Of a stretch of 64,000 nt of DNA, positions 43,442 to 52,287 are shown piece by piece. How positions within the stretch are numbered: the stretch's first letter is position 1; each line of letters starts with the position of its first letter. The translations under genes and the position numbers were made by a program. Below the pieces are notes generated by a model that was given only the letters and a program-made list of their open reading frames with translations, made no database searches and was not told where the DNA came from. Source of the DNA: an uncultured Eggerthellaceae bacterium (GTDB lineage Bacteria > Actinomycetota > Coriobacteriia > Coriobacteriales > Eggerthellaceae); NCBI GenBank assembly GCA_910588945.1, contig CAJUSF010000016.1, positions 27,240 to 91,239 on the forward strand, written 5' to 3'.

Positions 43442-45658
43442 ATGGCAATCAAGAAAACAAGAACCATGTGTACGACTTGCCATGCGCGATGCGGCGTGAT
43501 CGTCCATTCCGACGAGAACAACAAGATCGTAAAAGTGGAGGGCGATCCCAATAACATCAAGTCAAAAGGCGTTATCTGTGGATCGGGTATGTCCGAACGC
43601 GAAATTCACAATAACTGTGAAAAGCGCCTGCTCTACCCGATGAAGCGTGTTGACTGGGATCCCAACGGCGAGCGTAACCCTCAGAATCGCGGTAAGAGCG
43701 AATTTGAGCGCATCACGTGGGATGAGGCTATGGATATCATTGCCGCTGAGACCATTCGTATCCGTAATGAGTATGGTCCGGAGGCTATCATCACCGGACA
43801 GGGAACTGGTCGCGTGGCTAATCACTGGCATTGCCGGCTAAATTCGTCAATTGGTCTGGAGGGCTGGTCGCTTGTTCCCACCCATGTGTGCTTAATGCCC
43901 CATATTTTGCCAAATGCGTTTACGCTTGGTGTTTTCAGCTCCGCTGCCGGCGACATGCGCAATACCAACTGCGCAGTACTGTGGGGTCAAAATCCTGCGA
44001 TGGAAACCGCTTGGTACAAAGAGGTGTTCAAGAATCAGGCTGCTGGCACCACAAAACTGATCGTCATCGATGTTCGTTTCCATGATATGGCTAAACATGC
44101 TGATATCGCAATTCAGCCGCGTCCAGGCACCGACGCTGCTTTGGCTCTAGCATTCATTCACGAGATCATCAAAAACAAGTGGTATGACCAAGACTTCATC
44201 GATCGATGGACCTACGGTTTTGATGAGCTTGCCGAGCGCGTGGCCGATTGGACGCCCGAGCGCGCCGCCGAGATTTGCCAGGTTGATGTCGAGGATATCC
44301 GCAAGGCTGCCGAATATATGGGCAACTGGGGTCCAGTAGGTATGTGTGTTGGTCTCGGTCCAGGATGCATGCATACCAACGCCATTCAGAACGGTCGCGC
44401 CATTGCGTGTCTGCAAGGTTTGCTCGGACATCTCGATGTTAAGGGCGGCATTCCCGTCCCGCTTTCCTTCTCGGTTATGCTGGACGACAAAATTACGTTG
44501 TGGGATTCCACGAAGAACCCCGGGCGTCCCGAGCTGTTTACGTTTGGCGGCGAAGAGCATCCGCTTTACAAGTCGTTCGGGCGCTCGAACGATCCACATG
44601 CGGTATTCGAGGCGATCATCACCGGCGAGCCGCGTCCGGTTAAGGCGTATATCGCCATCGCCAACGATCCGCTGCTGTGCTACGAGAACACCAATCTGAC
44701 CTACAAAGCGATGACCTCTCCCAACCTTGAGTTCGTCTGCGTGAAGGATTTCTATATGTCGCCGACTGCCCAAATCGCTGATATGGTACTTCCTTCCTCC
44801 GATTGGTCTGAGCGCTATTCCTACGATGAGGAGCTGGACGGCAATACGCTTTTCACCTTCGACAAGGCAGTTGACCCGCCTGGCGAGTGCTGGGACGACT
44901 GGGATTTCTTCCGCGAGTGGGGCAAGCGTATTGACCCGGAGAACTGGCCGTGGGAGAACACGCAGGAAATGGTGCTGTGGCGTATGAAGGAATTCTACGG
45001 TTACGACCTTACCTGGGAAGAGTTCCAAGAGAAGCCGTATCGCTCTACCGAACCAGGTGGCAAAGAGGGCGAGATGGTGGAGAAGAAATACGAGAAGGGG
45101 CTCATGCGTCCCGACGGTCAGCTGGGCGTTTCTACCCCCAGTGGGCGCATCGAGTTCTGGTGCGAGTCGCTGGCAGCCTTTGGATACGATCCGTTGCCTG
45201 ATTTCGAGGAACCTGCAGAGTCACCCGTTTCTACGCCGGAGCTTGCCGAAGAGTACCCGCTCATTGTAGTGACCGGTATTCGTGTGTACTCGTTCTTCCA
45301 TTCCGCTTGGACCAATATTCCGTCCCAGCGCAAACTCTATCCCGATCCGTTCGTCATGATTCACCCCGATGATGCGCGCACCTACGGCATTACCGATGGC
45401 GAATGGATGACGGTGGAATCGCGCGTGGGCAAGATGATCTCCAAGGCGCAGGTAACGCGTGAGATCAAGAAGGGCGTTATCGGTGTGCCGCGTCCTGGTT
45501 GGCGCGATGAATGTCCCGAACTGGGCCTTCCAGGATATGGATGGGATAAGGCAAACGGTAACATGCTGATTCCTTCCACGCCGGCCGAGCCGGGTTACGG
45601 TGCTACGCCGATGCGTTCGTCGCTTGTGAAAGTTTATCCGGGAAGAGGTGATCTGTAA
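43442..45658 (+). CDS. molybdopterin-dependent oxidoreductase catalytic subunit 3
   Basis: 738 residues. The classical Fe-S motif Cys10-x2-Cys13-x3-Cys17-x28-Cys46 (CTTCHARC ... VICGSG) distinguishes it from subunits 1 and 2. ERITWDEAMDIIAAE, GQGTGRVANHWHCRL, CAVLWGQNPAMETAWYKE, IDVRFHDMAKHADIAIQPRPGTDAALAL and a C-terminal LIVVTGIRVYSFFHSAWTNIPSQRKLYPDPFVMIHPDDARTYGITDGEWM are superfamily features. Cys150 in THVCLMPH is one candidate Mo ligand, less certain than Cys163 of the others. There is no Tat signal. ATG 43442 follows gagaggagaaag. The substrate is unknown. Confidence 0.93.
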   Translation: MAIKKTRTMCTTCHARCGVIVHSDENNKIVKVEGDPNNIKSKGVICGSGMSEREIHNNCEKRLLYPMKRVDWDPNGERNPQNRGKSEFERITWDEAMDIIAAETIRIRNEYGPEAIITGQGTGRVANHWHCRLNSSIGLEGWSLVPTHVCLMPHILPNAFTLGVFSSAAGDMRNTNCAVLWGQNPAMETAWYKEVFKNQAAGTTKLIVIDVRFHDMAKHADIAIQPRPGTDAALALAFIHEIIKNKWYDQDFIDRWTYGFDELAERVADWTPERAAEICQVDVEDIRKAAEYMGNWGPVGMCVGLGPGCMHTNAIQNGRAIACLQGLLGHLDVKGGIPVPLSFSVMLDDKITLWDSTKNPGRPELFTFGGEEHPLYKSFGRSNDPHAVFEAIITGEPRPVKAYIAIANDPLLCYENTNLTYKAMTSPNLEFVCVKDFYMSPTAQIADMVLPSSDWSERYSYDEELDGNTLFTFDKAVDPPGECWDDWDFFREWGKRIDPENWPWENTQEMVLWRMKEFYGYDLTWEEFQEKPYRSTEPGGKEGEMVEKKYEKGLMRPDGQLGVSTPSGRIEFWCESLAAFGYDPLPDFEEPAESPVSTPELAEEYPLIVVTGIRVYSFFHSAWTNIPSQRKLYPDPFVMIHPDDARTYGITDGEWMTVESRVGKMISKAQVTREIKKGVIGVPRPGWRDECPELGLPGYGWDKANGNMLIPSTPAEPGYGATPMRSSLVKVYPGRGDL

Positions 45659-45996
45659 TGAAAAAGCGTGTTGATGCCGGCGGAATCGCTATGCTTCATG
45701 ATCTTGACGACTGCACGGGTTGCTATGGCTGCGAGGCGGCTTGTCGAGAAACGTGGCATTACCCCTTTGATGAGGACTGGATGCGCACCATCAGACGCAC
45801 GCCATTTTTGGTGGATGGAAAACTGCGCAACTATCACGTAGTTGCTCCCGTTTTAGATAAATGTGCCAAGTGCTACGGCGAAGGAAACGTACCGCTTTGT
45901 GTAAGTGGATGTCCTGCTAAAGCGCTGATGATCGGTTCGTTGGAGGTCATCATCGATGAAGCAAAGGGACGTCACTGCAATATCTACACGGCCTAG
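45658..45996 (+). CDS. two-cluster [4Fe-4S] ferredoxin-type subunit 3
   Basis: 112 residues; the ATG overlaps the TAA of the enzyme gene by 1 bp. CTGCYGCEAACR is cluster motif 1; CAKCYGEGNVPLCVSGCPAKAL gives the second with a shorter x8 spacing and a bacterial-ferredoxin CP ending. It is more divergent than the two locus 1/2 subunits, as its enzyme is. Confidence 0.92.
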   Translation: MKKRVDAGGIAMLHDLDDCTGCYGCEAACRETWHYPFDEDWMRTIRRTPFLVDGKLRNYHVVAPVLDKCAKCYGEGNVPLCVSGCPAKALMIGSLEVIIDEAKGRHCNIYTA

Positions 45997-46011
45997 TTAT
46001 TCCTTTAACCC

Positions 46012-46043
46012 GCGTCCATCTGCATGGTGGTGCAGATGGACGC
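46012..46043 (+). terminator. strong hairpin after ferredoxin 3
   Basis: Perfect 13-bp stem gcgtccatctgca / tgcagatggacgc with a 6-bp loop, but no T-run. A second pair aaggcaagg / ccttgcctt follows in the same gap (46054-46092). It may attenuate read-through into the second MFS gene. Confidence 0.5.
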
Positions 46044-46114
46044 AAGGATCGCGAAGGCAAGGTACGCAGACAACCCTTAGCCGCCTTGCCTTTACGCGCA
46101 CGTGAGGAGGAGCA

Positions 46115-47473
46115 ATGTTGGTAAGCACTCATAATAACAGCAATGAGCCGAATGCCTTAGAGAGCAAGCAGCATACTCGGTTCTTTACCCAGGGTTGGAT
46201 TCAGGTTGCCATTGCTTTTGTCGTTGCCATTGTTACCCAAGGGTTTGGCATTTACCACTTCAGCCTGTTGCGCGTGCCCATGACAGAAGCGTTGGGCGCG
46301 CAGCCGGCTGAGGTGGCATTCGGCTTTTCTATTTATGCTCTCGCTGCAGGCTTTGCAAGTCTCATCGTTGGTGATGTGATCAATAAGATTAAGCTGCGCG
46401 GATCGATGCTGTGTTCGGCCGTGCTTTTTTCAGGCGGGTTTCTTATTCTTGGATTTATGACGGAGTTGTGGCAGGTGTATGTTGCCTATACCGTTATGGG
46501 AATCGGATCAGCGCTTGGCGGCATGGTCATTCTCTCGGGTATTCCGAACAACTGGTTTAATAAGCGCCGCGGTATTGCGACCGCGATTGTGTGGTCGGCA
46601 ATGTTTCCCGGATCGCTCATCGTGGGGCAGATCATTCCTATCTGCACCGCATCCGGACAGTGGCAAACCGCGCCATTCGTGTTGGCAGCCATTGCTTTTA
46701 TCGTGTTGATTCTTGGCTCGTTTGCGATGAAGTGGCGTCCGCAAGATGTGGGTCTTTTGCCTGATGGTATGAGTGAGGAAGAGGCGGCGAAGCAGGCTGA
46801 ATCGGCTGGTATGGCAAAGCTTGTTGGTCTTACTCGCGGCCAGGCTTTACGCACGACCACCTTCTGGTTTATCGCGATTGCCTTTGCGCTGATCGGTATT
46901 GGTGAGCAAGGCCCGTTCCAGAATTTTCCCACTTATATTGTGGGTAACGGATTCGATCTGGGTGTTGCGGGTATGTTTATGACAGTTATCTCTCTTTCCG
47001 GTGTATTTGGCAAGTTGATTTCCGGCGTGATCATCGACGCACTTGGACCACGTGTGGCCTACTGCATCTTAAACACCCTTGCCGCAATCGGCCTAGTCAT
47101 CATCATCTTTGTAGGCGATAACATTGTTTTGCTGTTCGCTAGCTCCATTTTGTTCGGTATCGCTTTGAGCTCATCGGCCGTCTGTTTCTCGTCGGCGACC
47201 GCCATGTATCTGGGTCCAAAGCATTTCGGAGCCATTTACGGTCTCGTGTTCCTTGGTAAGCCGATTATGGATGCTATTGGTGTTCCGCTAGTTTCAGCTA
47301 TCGCCGCCTCGCCAATCGGTTTCAAGGGCGCATTTGCCTTGTGTGCTGTATTTGTTATCGCTTCTACGATATCGATGTTCCTGACGAAAAAGAATAAGCA
47401 GCTTGTTGCGATGGAAGAAGAGGCGGCGCAAGAAATGCAGGCCGATATCAAAACGGAGGCGGCACAGGCGTAA
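46115..47473 (+). CDS. MFS transporter (OxlT-like), molybdoenzyme locus 3, second carrier
   Basis: 452 residues, 12 membrane segments, after gtgaggaggagca. FYHFSLLRVPMTEALGA and MGIGSALGGMVILSGIPNNWFNKRRGIATAIVWSAMFPGSLIVGQ match the oxalate/formate antiporter (OFA) group. Acidic C-terminal tail EEEAAQEMQADIKTEAAQA. It is a second carrier for one enzyme, which suggests separate uptake and export or two substrates. Confidence 0.87.
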   Translation: MLVSTHNNSNEPNALESKQHTRFFTQGWIQVAIAFVVAIVTQGFGIYHFSLLRVPMTEALGAQPAEVAFGFSIYALAAGFASLIVGDVINKIKLRGSMLCSAVLFSGGFLILGFMTELWQVYVAYTVMGIGSALGGMVILSGIPNNWFNKRRGIATAIVWSAMFPGSLIVGQIIPICTASGQWQTAPFVLAAIAFIVLILGSFAMKWRPQDVGLLPDGMSEEEAAKQAESAGMAKLVGLTRGQALRTTTFWFIAIAFALIGIGEQGPFQNFPTYIVGNGFDLGVAGMFMTVISLSGVFGKLISGVIIDALGPRVAYCILNTLAAIGLVIIIFVGDNIVLLFASSILFGIALSSSAVCFSSATAMYLGPKHFGAIYGLVFLGKPIMDAIGVPLVSAIAASPIGFKGAFALCAVFVIASTISMFLTKKNKQLVAMEEEAAQEMQADIKTEAAQA

Positions 47474-47559
47474 GGCGCAGCAAGGTTATGCGCCGCAACG
47501 TGGCTACTGCGACGCGGTGCGCTGTGATGTGGGCTGCAATGTGTTGAGAGGATGAACTT

Positions 47560-47793
47560 ATGACGTGCGGATTTGCATGCGGATTGTGTGGAAAATGCAA
47601 CGGTAAGGCAAAGCGGGAAGCCGATGAGGGGTCAAGCTTGGTGACCCAGCCTCGAGGTCTTTGCCCATCGTGCGCCACGCTGAACAAGCCGTCGGCGAAG
47701 GTCTGCGCACATTGCGGCACCGAGCTGAAAGTTCCCGAGCGCAAGGTTTTCGTTCCGGGATTGGATAAGTCAGATAACCCTCGTGAGGGCTGA
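47560..47793 (+). CDS. Cys-rich zinc-ribbon small protein C
   Basis: 77 residues. The head MTCGFACGLCGKCNG matches the Cys-rich head of the 28144 protein (NSCGKCNE), and CPSCATLNKPSAKVCAHCG is the following ribbon. The head-plus-ribbon arrangement is shared with two proteins in locus 2, tying it to the molybdoenzyme systems. The function is unknown. Confidence 0.75.
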   Translation: MTCGFACGLCGKCNGKAKREADEGSSLVTQPRGLCPSCATLNKPSAKVCAHCGTELKVPERKVFVPGLDKSDNPREG

Positions 47794-47842
47794 TTCCTGA
47801 TCGATGGACAACGCGTATCAGGGGGAATCAGCTGCTGAAAAA

Positions 47843-47888
47843 AGGATTGCCGATGTGTACCCCTAGACAGGTCGGCGATCCCTTCTTT
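47843..47888 (+). terminator. probable terminator of molybdoenzyme locus 3
   Basis: Stem ggattgccga / tcggcgatcc (one G-U) followed by cttcttta. A second stem, ctgattcc / ggaatcag, precedes it at 47792-47830. Confidence 0.55.
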
Positions 47889-47920
47889 ATGCTTAATGGT
47901 GCACGAAAAGGAGGATGTTG

Positions 47921-48877
47921 ATGCGCATTGAGGCTCTGGAGTGCTTCCATGAGATCATGAAAAGCGGCTCTATCCGCCAAGCTGCAAGTAGCCGCTATAT
48001 CACCCAGCAAGGTCTAAGCAAGGTGGTTCAAAGCCTTGAGACAGAATTAGGCGTGCGTCTGTTTCAAAAGCGCGGGCGCAATATCGTTCCGACCGCTGAA
48101 GGATTAACTCTTGATGAGTTTGCTCAAGAGGTCATTGCGGCGCATGCAGAACTTCATCGTCGGCTGAAGATGATCGCCGTTGAAGAGGACACTTCCGCGG
48201 TGTCGAATATGCCGCTGTATATCACCCCTTTCGTGGGAAATGGGCTGTTTGGCAAGCTGCGTTCCGAGATGGATGAGGCGCAGATTGGCACCGATCAGCT
48301 GATCATCCGTGAGGCAAATGTGAAAGACATCATAGCGTCGTTCAAAGCTGGTGAGATAGATCTGGCGCTGCTTAATATGCTTGAAGAAGATTACGTGCGC
48401 TTGCAGGCTCTTGCAAAACCAGTGACGCTTTTGACCTCGGAGATCGTGTTGGTAGTTCCTCGGGTTCTTTATAACGCGCTTCCCAAGAAAGCGGTGACGC
48501 CGGAGATCTTTAGCAGGCTTCCCATTGCATATTACAACGACGATGTTCTCAACGGGTTCGTCAATGAATTTTGTCGGTCGGCAGGCTATTCGGAGCTGCG
48601 GCTTTTCAATCATTCCACCAATATTTCGAGCATCCACAGCATGGTGGAGAATGGACAATGTGCTACGTTTGGCGATACCTTCAGTCTTACCCTAAAAGAG
48701 GCTATGGAGGGTACAGTGCTGATGCCGTTTGATCCTCCCCAGCGGTTTGTGGTGTTCTTTTTGATCAATCCTGAGTTGAATGAGTCGTCACCGCAGCGAC
48801 GATACATATCACGCTTCAAAGAGATGCTTTATGATAATCATGGAGCGTTTTTGCGTGATTCATTTATGAATGTGTGA
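47921..48877 (+). CDS. LysR-family transcriptional regulator
   Basis: 318 residues. The N-terminal helix-turn-helix RIEALECFHEIMKSGSIRQAASSRYITQQGLSKVVQSLETELGVRLFQKRGRNIVPTAEG is the LTTR domain; the rest is the substrate-binding-like effector domain (IREANVKDIIASFKAGEIDLALLNM). ATG 47921 has a well-spaced aaaggagg. It follows locus 3 on the same strand and may regulate it, although LTTRs are usually divergent from their target. Confidence 0.88.
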   Translation: MRIEALECFHEIMKSGSIRQAASSRYITQQGLSKVVQSLETELGVRLFQKRGRNIVPTAEGLTLDEFAQEVIAAHAELHRRLKMIAVEEDTSAVSNMPLYITPFVGNGLFGKLRSEMDEAQIGTDQLIIREANVKDIIASFKAGEIDLALLNMLEEDYVRLQALAKPVTLLTSEIVLVVPRVLYNALPKKAVTPEIFSRLPIAYYNDDVLNGFVNEFCRSAGYSELRLFNHSTNISSIHSMVENGQCATFGDTFSLTLKEAMEGTVLMPFDPPQRFVVFFLINPELNESSPQRRYISRFKEMLYDNHGAFLRDSFMNV

Positions 48878-49385
48878 GGGCGATGTTTTGCGAATGTGCT
48901 CGGACGTTGCTCGAGCTGCTTGGTTAAGCGGTTGGCCGGTGATATAGGTCGCAGGCAGCGATGACCGGATGATTGTGGTGGTCGGTGTTTGGTTGCTTTT
49001 GTCAGACTGACAGGTGATGGCTGGTTGGCTGCTAGAGCATGATAAGCATATAAACATATAAGCCCTTGCGATCACTATGCTTAGGACCATGATAGCGAGT
49101 CCCGCCTTGAAATAGTTTATAAAGGTGGTGATATCTTTCACGGTTGCTAATGACTCACTTGGCTCGAGCCAAATATCCGTGTCGTCTGGTACTATTGTTT
49201 CGTCAAGACATGCAGGTGTCGCGAACAAAGAGCCTAAGGGAAGCTTCCCAAGCTTGTAACGCGGGTTCGGTTCCTGTTGCCCGCTTCACAGCTATCTCAA
49301 GCGTCGCCATCGGCGGCGTTTACTCTTTGCTCGAAAACCGAGTGCGAAACCTGCATGGCAAATAGGTTTTTTATTGCGAAGCAGG
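48878..49385. other. intergenic region without confident gene
   Basis: About 500 bp between the LysR gene and mnmA. Minus-strand frame 48860-49228 has one hydrophobic run but no ribosome site and overlaps the LysR 3' end; a plus frame at 49144-49365 also lacks a ribosome site. Neither is supported. Confidence 0.4.
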
Positions 49386-50510
49386 ATGATATTGGCTGAT
49401 CTCACCAACAACTTCCACGTAGCAGATGTGCTATCCGCCATGAGCGGCGGCGTCGACAGTTCCGTCGCGACGAAGTTGCTCATCGACGAGGGATTCGATG
49501 TCATCGGCGTTACCATGAAGCTTTTCGGGAACTCGCTCATCAGCTACGGGCAGGAATCGCGTTGCTGCTCGCTCGAGGACTTCGACGATGCAAAAAAGGT
49601 CTGCCGCAAGCTTGGGATCAATCACTACGTTTTCAATATGAAGGCTAACTTTCTCGATAATGTGGTCGAGCGATTCTGTGACTCCTATATCTCGGGCGAA
49701 ACGCCGAACCCCTGCATAGACTGCAACCGTCATCTCAAATTCGGTGCACTGCAGCAGCGCCGCCGTGAACTCGGGGCTCGCTACGTTGCGACCGGTCATT
49801 ATGCTCGCATCGGCTTCGATGAGGCTGCGGGAAAATACCGACTGCTTCGCGCCGCCGATGCCGCAAAGGATCAGAGCTACGTTCTCTACAATCTCACACA
49901 GGATGATCTCGCGCATATGCTCTTTCCGCTCGGAGATTTAACGAAGCCGCAGGTCCGCGAGATAGCCCGTGAACAGGGGCTCATCAATGCAGAGAAGAGT
50001 GAAAGCCAGGACATTTGCTTCATTCCCGACGGTGACTACGCCACTTTCATCAAAGAGCATCGTGATCTTGATGACGGCGCCCCGTCCTTTCGCGAAGGCG
50101 ATATCGTAGATGCGACTGGCAAAAAACTCGGAGTGCACCGCGGGCTCATTCATTACACCATCGGCCAGCGCAAGGGCATAGGTCTTGCCAGTTCAAAGCC
50201 ACTTTACGTCATAAAAAAAGACGCGATGCGAAACGAACTTGTTGTCGGTCATAGTGAAGAGTTGCTCACGGATGAGGTTCGTTTGCGCGATGTGAATGTG
50301 ATATCAGGCGACTATGGTGGGAGTGTTTATCACGCGGATGTGAAGATCGGATATCGCAGCAACGCCGCCTCGGCAGAGGTCACGATCCTTGCCGATAGAA
50401 CGGCTATCATTCACTTTGACGAGGCTCAGGTTTGCATGGCGCCCGGACAATCGGCTGTGGCATATATAGGCGATGAGGTTCTTTGCGGCGGCGTGGCAAC
50501 GCAAGCATAA
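49386..50510 (+). CDS. mnmA: tRNA-specific 2-thiouridylase MnmA
   Basis: A 374-residue enzyme that thiolates U34 of Glu, Gln and Lys tRNAs. The PP-loop SAMSGGVDSSVATKLL is intact; the catalytic Cys of the TPNPCIDCNRHLKF motif and the partner Cys of SQDICFIPDGDY are both present. The start is uncertain: ATG 49386 is preceded by gaagcagg very closely, TTG 49392 is possible. The gene stands alone; a hairpin follows. Confidence 0.95.
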   Translation: MILADLTNNFHVADVLSAMSGGVDSSVATKLLIDEGFDVIGVTMKLFGNSLISYGQESRCCSLEDFDDAKKVCRKLGINHYVFNMKANFLDNVVERFCDSYISGETPNPCIDCNRHLKFGALQQRRRELGARYVATGHYARIGFDEAAGKYRLLRAADAAKDQSYVLYNLTQDDLAHMLFPLGDLTKPQVREIAREQGLINAEKSESQDICFIPDGDYATFIKEHRDLDDGAPSFREGDIVDATGKKLGVHRGLIHYTIGQRKGIGLASSKPLYVIKKDAMRNELVVGHSEELLTDEVRLRDVNVISGDYGGSVYHADVKIGYRSNAASAEVTILADRTAIIHFDEAQVCMAPGQSAVAYIGDEVLCGGVATQA

Positions 50511-50534
50511 AAAGGCCCGACTTTTATCGGGCCT
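50508..50534 (-). terminator. terminator for the minus-strand ferritin-like gene
   Basis: Stem aggcccga / tcgggcct with a 6-bp loop lies between the convergent mnmA and ferritin-like genes. On the minus strand it is followed by ttttta; on the plus strand there is no T-run. Confidence 0.72.
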
Positions 50535-50565
50535 GTGCATCTTGAATGCCTTGAATTCGTTCGGT

Positions 50566-50868
50566 CTATTTCTTCTTCTTGTCCAGCATGTCGCGGACCT
50601 CTTGACGACCCTCATCATGGAACGACTTCTCATCCGGAGACAGCCTCTCCAGCAATTCAAGAAGCTCGCCCATGTGTTCACGCTCTTCGTCGCGAATATC
50701 GGAAAGAACCTTCTTCGCGTCCTCATTGTCGGTCGCCTGAACATGGGCATCGTACTCATGGATCGCCTCGAGCTCGCCGACAATATCCTGACGGATAGCG
50801 TTCACGAGCTCCTCATCGGTGAGTTTGCGCGGGACTTCCATTACGAATGGATCAGAAAGAATCGCCAT
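50566..50868 (-). CDS. small ferritin-like/rubrerythrin-type protein (encapsulated-ferritin pattern)
   Basis: A 100-residue helical protein. IVGELEAIHEYDAHVQATDNEDAKKVLSDIRDEEREHMGELLELLERL holds Glu32, Glu62 and His65 in the ExxH arrangement of the short two-helix ferritin-like family, and the numbering matches known encapsulated ferritins. Start 50868 follows aggagtga. No encapsulin gene or C-terminal cargo peptide is visible; the tail is KKKK. Iron oxidation or storage is likely; what it protects is unknown. Confidence 0.8.
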   Translation of the reverse strand: MAILSDPFVMEVPRKLTDEELVNAIRQDIVGELEAIHEYDAHVQATDNEDAKKVLSDIRDEEREHMGELLELLERLSPDEKSFHDEGRQEVRDMLDKKKK

Positions 50869-51255
50869 TTCAATCACTCCTTTGTCTTTGACTTAAGCAC
50901 CGATTCGGGAATGGGAATCGGTGTGCTTAGTTGCAACCATGGCAAAACCCTATCGCAGAACGGCCGCCGGTCTAAGGGGGTACAAGCGATATCACGGAGA
51001 CGTAAAGCTTCTGTAATCGATCGATTGATTTCCGCCTCGTCGGATCGCGCAGGTTGCTTGCACGCCACGCAGGCCGCATCGCTTCGCCGGCACAGCTTGT
51101 CCGCACGGATTGACACGTACGGCTTGCTCGCTCGCACAGCTTCTGTAGTCTTCACGTACGGCGTGCACGTCACGCATCGCGCTTCGCCGTTCTTTTTTGC
51201 CGTGTGTCGTCCGCTTTGCAATAAAATGAATCATAAAAAGACTCAAGGGGAAAAC
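50869..51255. other. intergenic region upstream of cysteine-synthase gene
   Basis: 387 bp between divergent genes. The cysK frame remains open upstream through this stretch, but that extension is basic, low in family-like sequence and lies opposite the ferritin-like gene. gcttcgccg-type short repeats near 51080-51190 are present; no clear promoter was found. Confidence 0.4.
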
Positions 51256-52287
51256 GTGATATACGACAATGTACTGGAGGCCCTAGGGCATACGCCGCTT
51301 GTGCGTCTTAAGCGTATGGTTGGGCCTGATATGGCGCAAATACTGGTGAAATACGAAGCGGTGAACGTCGGTGGCTCCATCAAAACGCGCACTGCTGCCA
51401 TGATGATTGAGGAGGCGGAAGCGCGCGGCGATATCGGCCCCGGCAGTATCATCGTGGAGCCAACCAGCGGCAATCAAGGTATCGGGCTTGCGCTCATCTG
51501 CGCTGTGAAAGGCTACGAAGCGCGCATCATCATGCCGGATTCCGTATCGGAGGAGCGCCGCCGTCTGGTTGAGCATTACGGCGCGACCACCATCATCGTT
51601 CATGACGAAGGCGACATCGGAGCCGCCATCGATGAATGTATCCGCATCGCGCAGGGAATGGCTGCCGAGGATCCGCGCGTGTATGTGCCGCAACAATTCG
51701 AGAATATCGACAATCTACGAGCACATCGCAATCATACCGCGCTCGAGATCGCCGAGGACGCCGGCTGTCACATTCACGGTTTCGTCAGCGGAATAGGAAC
51801 GGGCGGCACCATTTCAGGTATCGGCCAGACGCTCAAGCGGCTATATCCCGACATCGAGATTTGGGCCGTTGAACCGGAAAACGCCGCCATCCTTTCCGGT
51901 GGAGGGATCGGAAGCCACCTCCAAATGGGCATCGGCGACGGATTGATTCCTGGTATTCTGGATCAGAAAATCTATGACGACATATGCGTGATCAGCGATG
52001 GGGAAGCGCTGCAAACGGCACGCGATCTTGCGCGCGAGGAAGGCCTTATGTGCGGAATCTCATCTGGAACCAATGTGGCTGCTGCGCGACGGCTCGCGAA
52101 GAAGCTCGGGCCGGGAAAGACGGTCGTCACCGTGCTGCCCGACACAGGTGAGCGCTACTTCTCCACTCCGCTGTTCCAGCAGGCCGACGCTTCCGTACGA
52201 GAGGACGCAGTGGATGCGGCAGACGCAGCGGATGTGGTGGATGCGGCCGCTCGCTCATCGGCATCCTCGACTGAAAAGAAGCATTAA
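51256..52287 (+). CDS. cysK: cysteine synthase-family PLP enzyme
   Basis: 343 residues from GTG 51256, which follows caaggggaaaac; ATG 51226 is an alternative without a ribosome site. The PLP lysine is Lys43 in NVGGSIKTRTAAMM, and EPTSGNQGIGLALI is the substrate loop. Standard enzymes have SVKDR and PTSGNTG, so both motifs differ (K-T-R, N-Q-G), as in a subset of anaerobe homologues. GIGTGGTISGIGQTLK binds the PLP phosphate. The last ~35 residues are a low-complexity Ala/Asp tail. The role as O-acetylserine sulfhydrylase is likely but not certain. Confidence 0.82.
   Translation: MIYDNVLEALGHTPLVRLKRMVGPDMAQILVKYEAVNVGGSIKTRTAAMMIEEAEARGDIGPGSIIVEPTSGNQGIGLALICAVKGYEARIIMPDSVSEERRRLVEHYGATTIIVHDEGDIGAAIDECIRIAQGMAAEDPRVYVPQQFENIDNLRAHRNHTALEIAEDAGCHIHGFVSGIGTGGTISGIGQTLKRLYPDIEIWAVEPENAAILSGGGIGSHLQMGIGDGLIPGILDQKIYDDICVISDGEALQTARDLAREEGLMCGISSGTNVAAARRLAKKLGPGKTVVTVLPDTGERYFSTPLFQQADASVREDAVDAADAADVVDAAARSSASSTEKKH

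Noticed and set aside
48860..49228. Minus-strand ORF with one hydrophobic run
   Set aside because: No ribosome site, overlaps the LysR gene end, atypical composition and no recognisable domain.
50473..51255. Long upstream extension of the cysteine-synthase frame
   Set aside because: The extension overlaps mnmA's end and lies opposite the ferritin-like gene. The ribosome site and family homology both begin at 51256.
50566..51255. Encapsulin nanocompartment operon
   Set aside because: Only the ferritin-like cargo candidate is present; there is no shell gene and no targeting peptide in the window.
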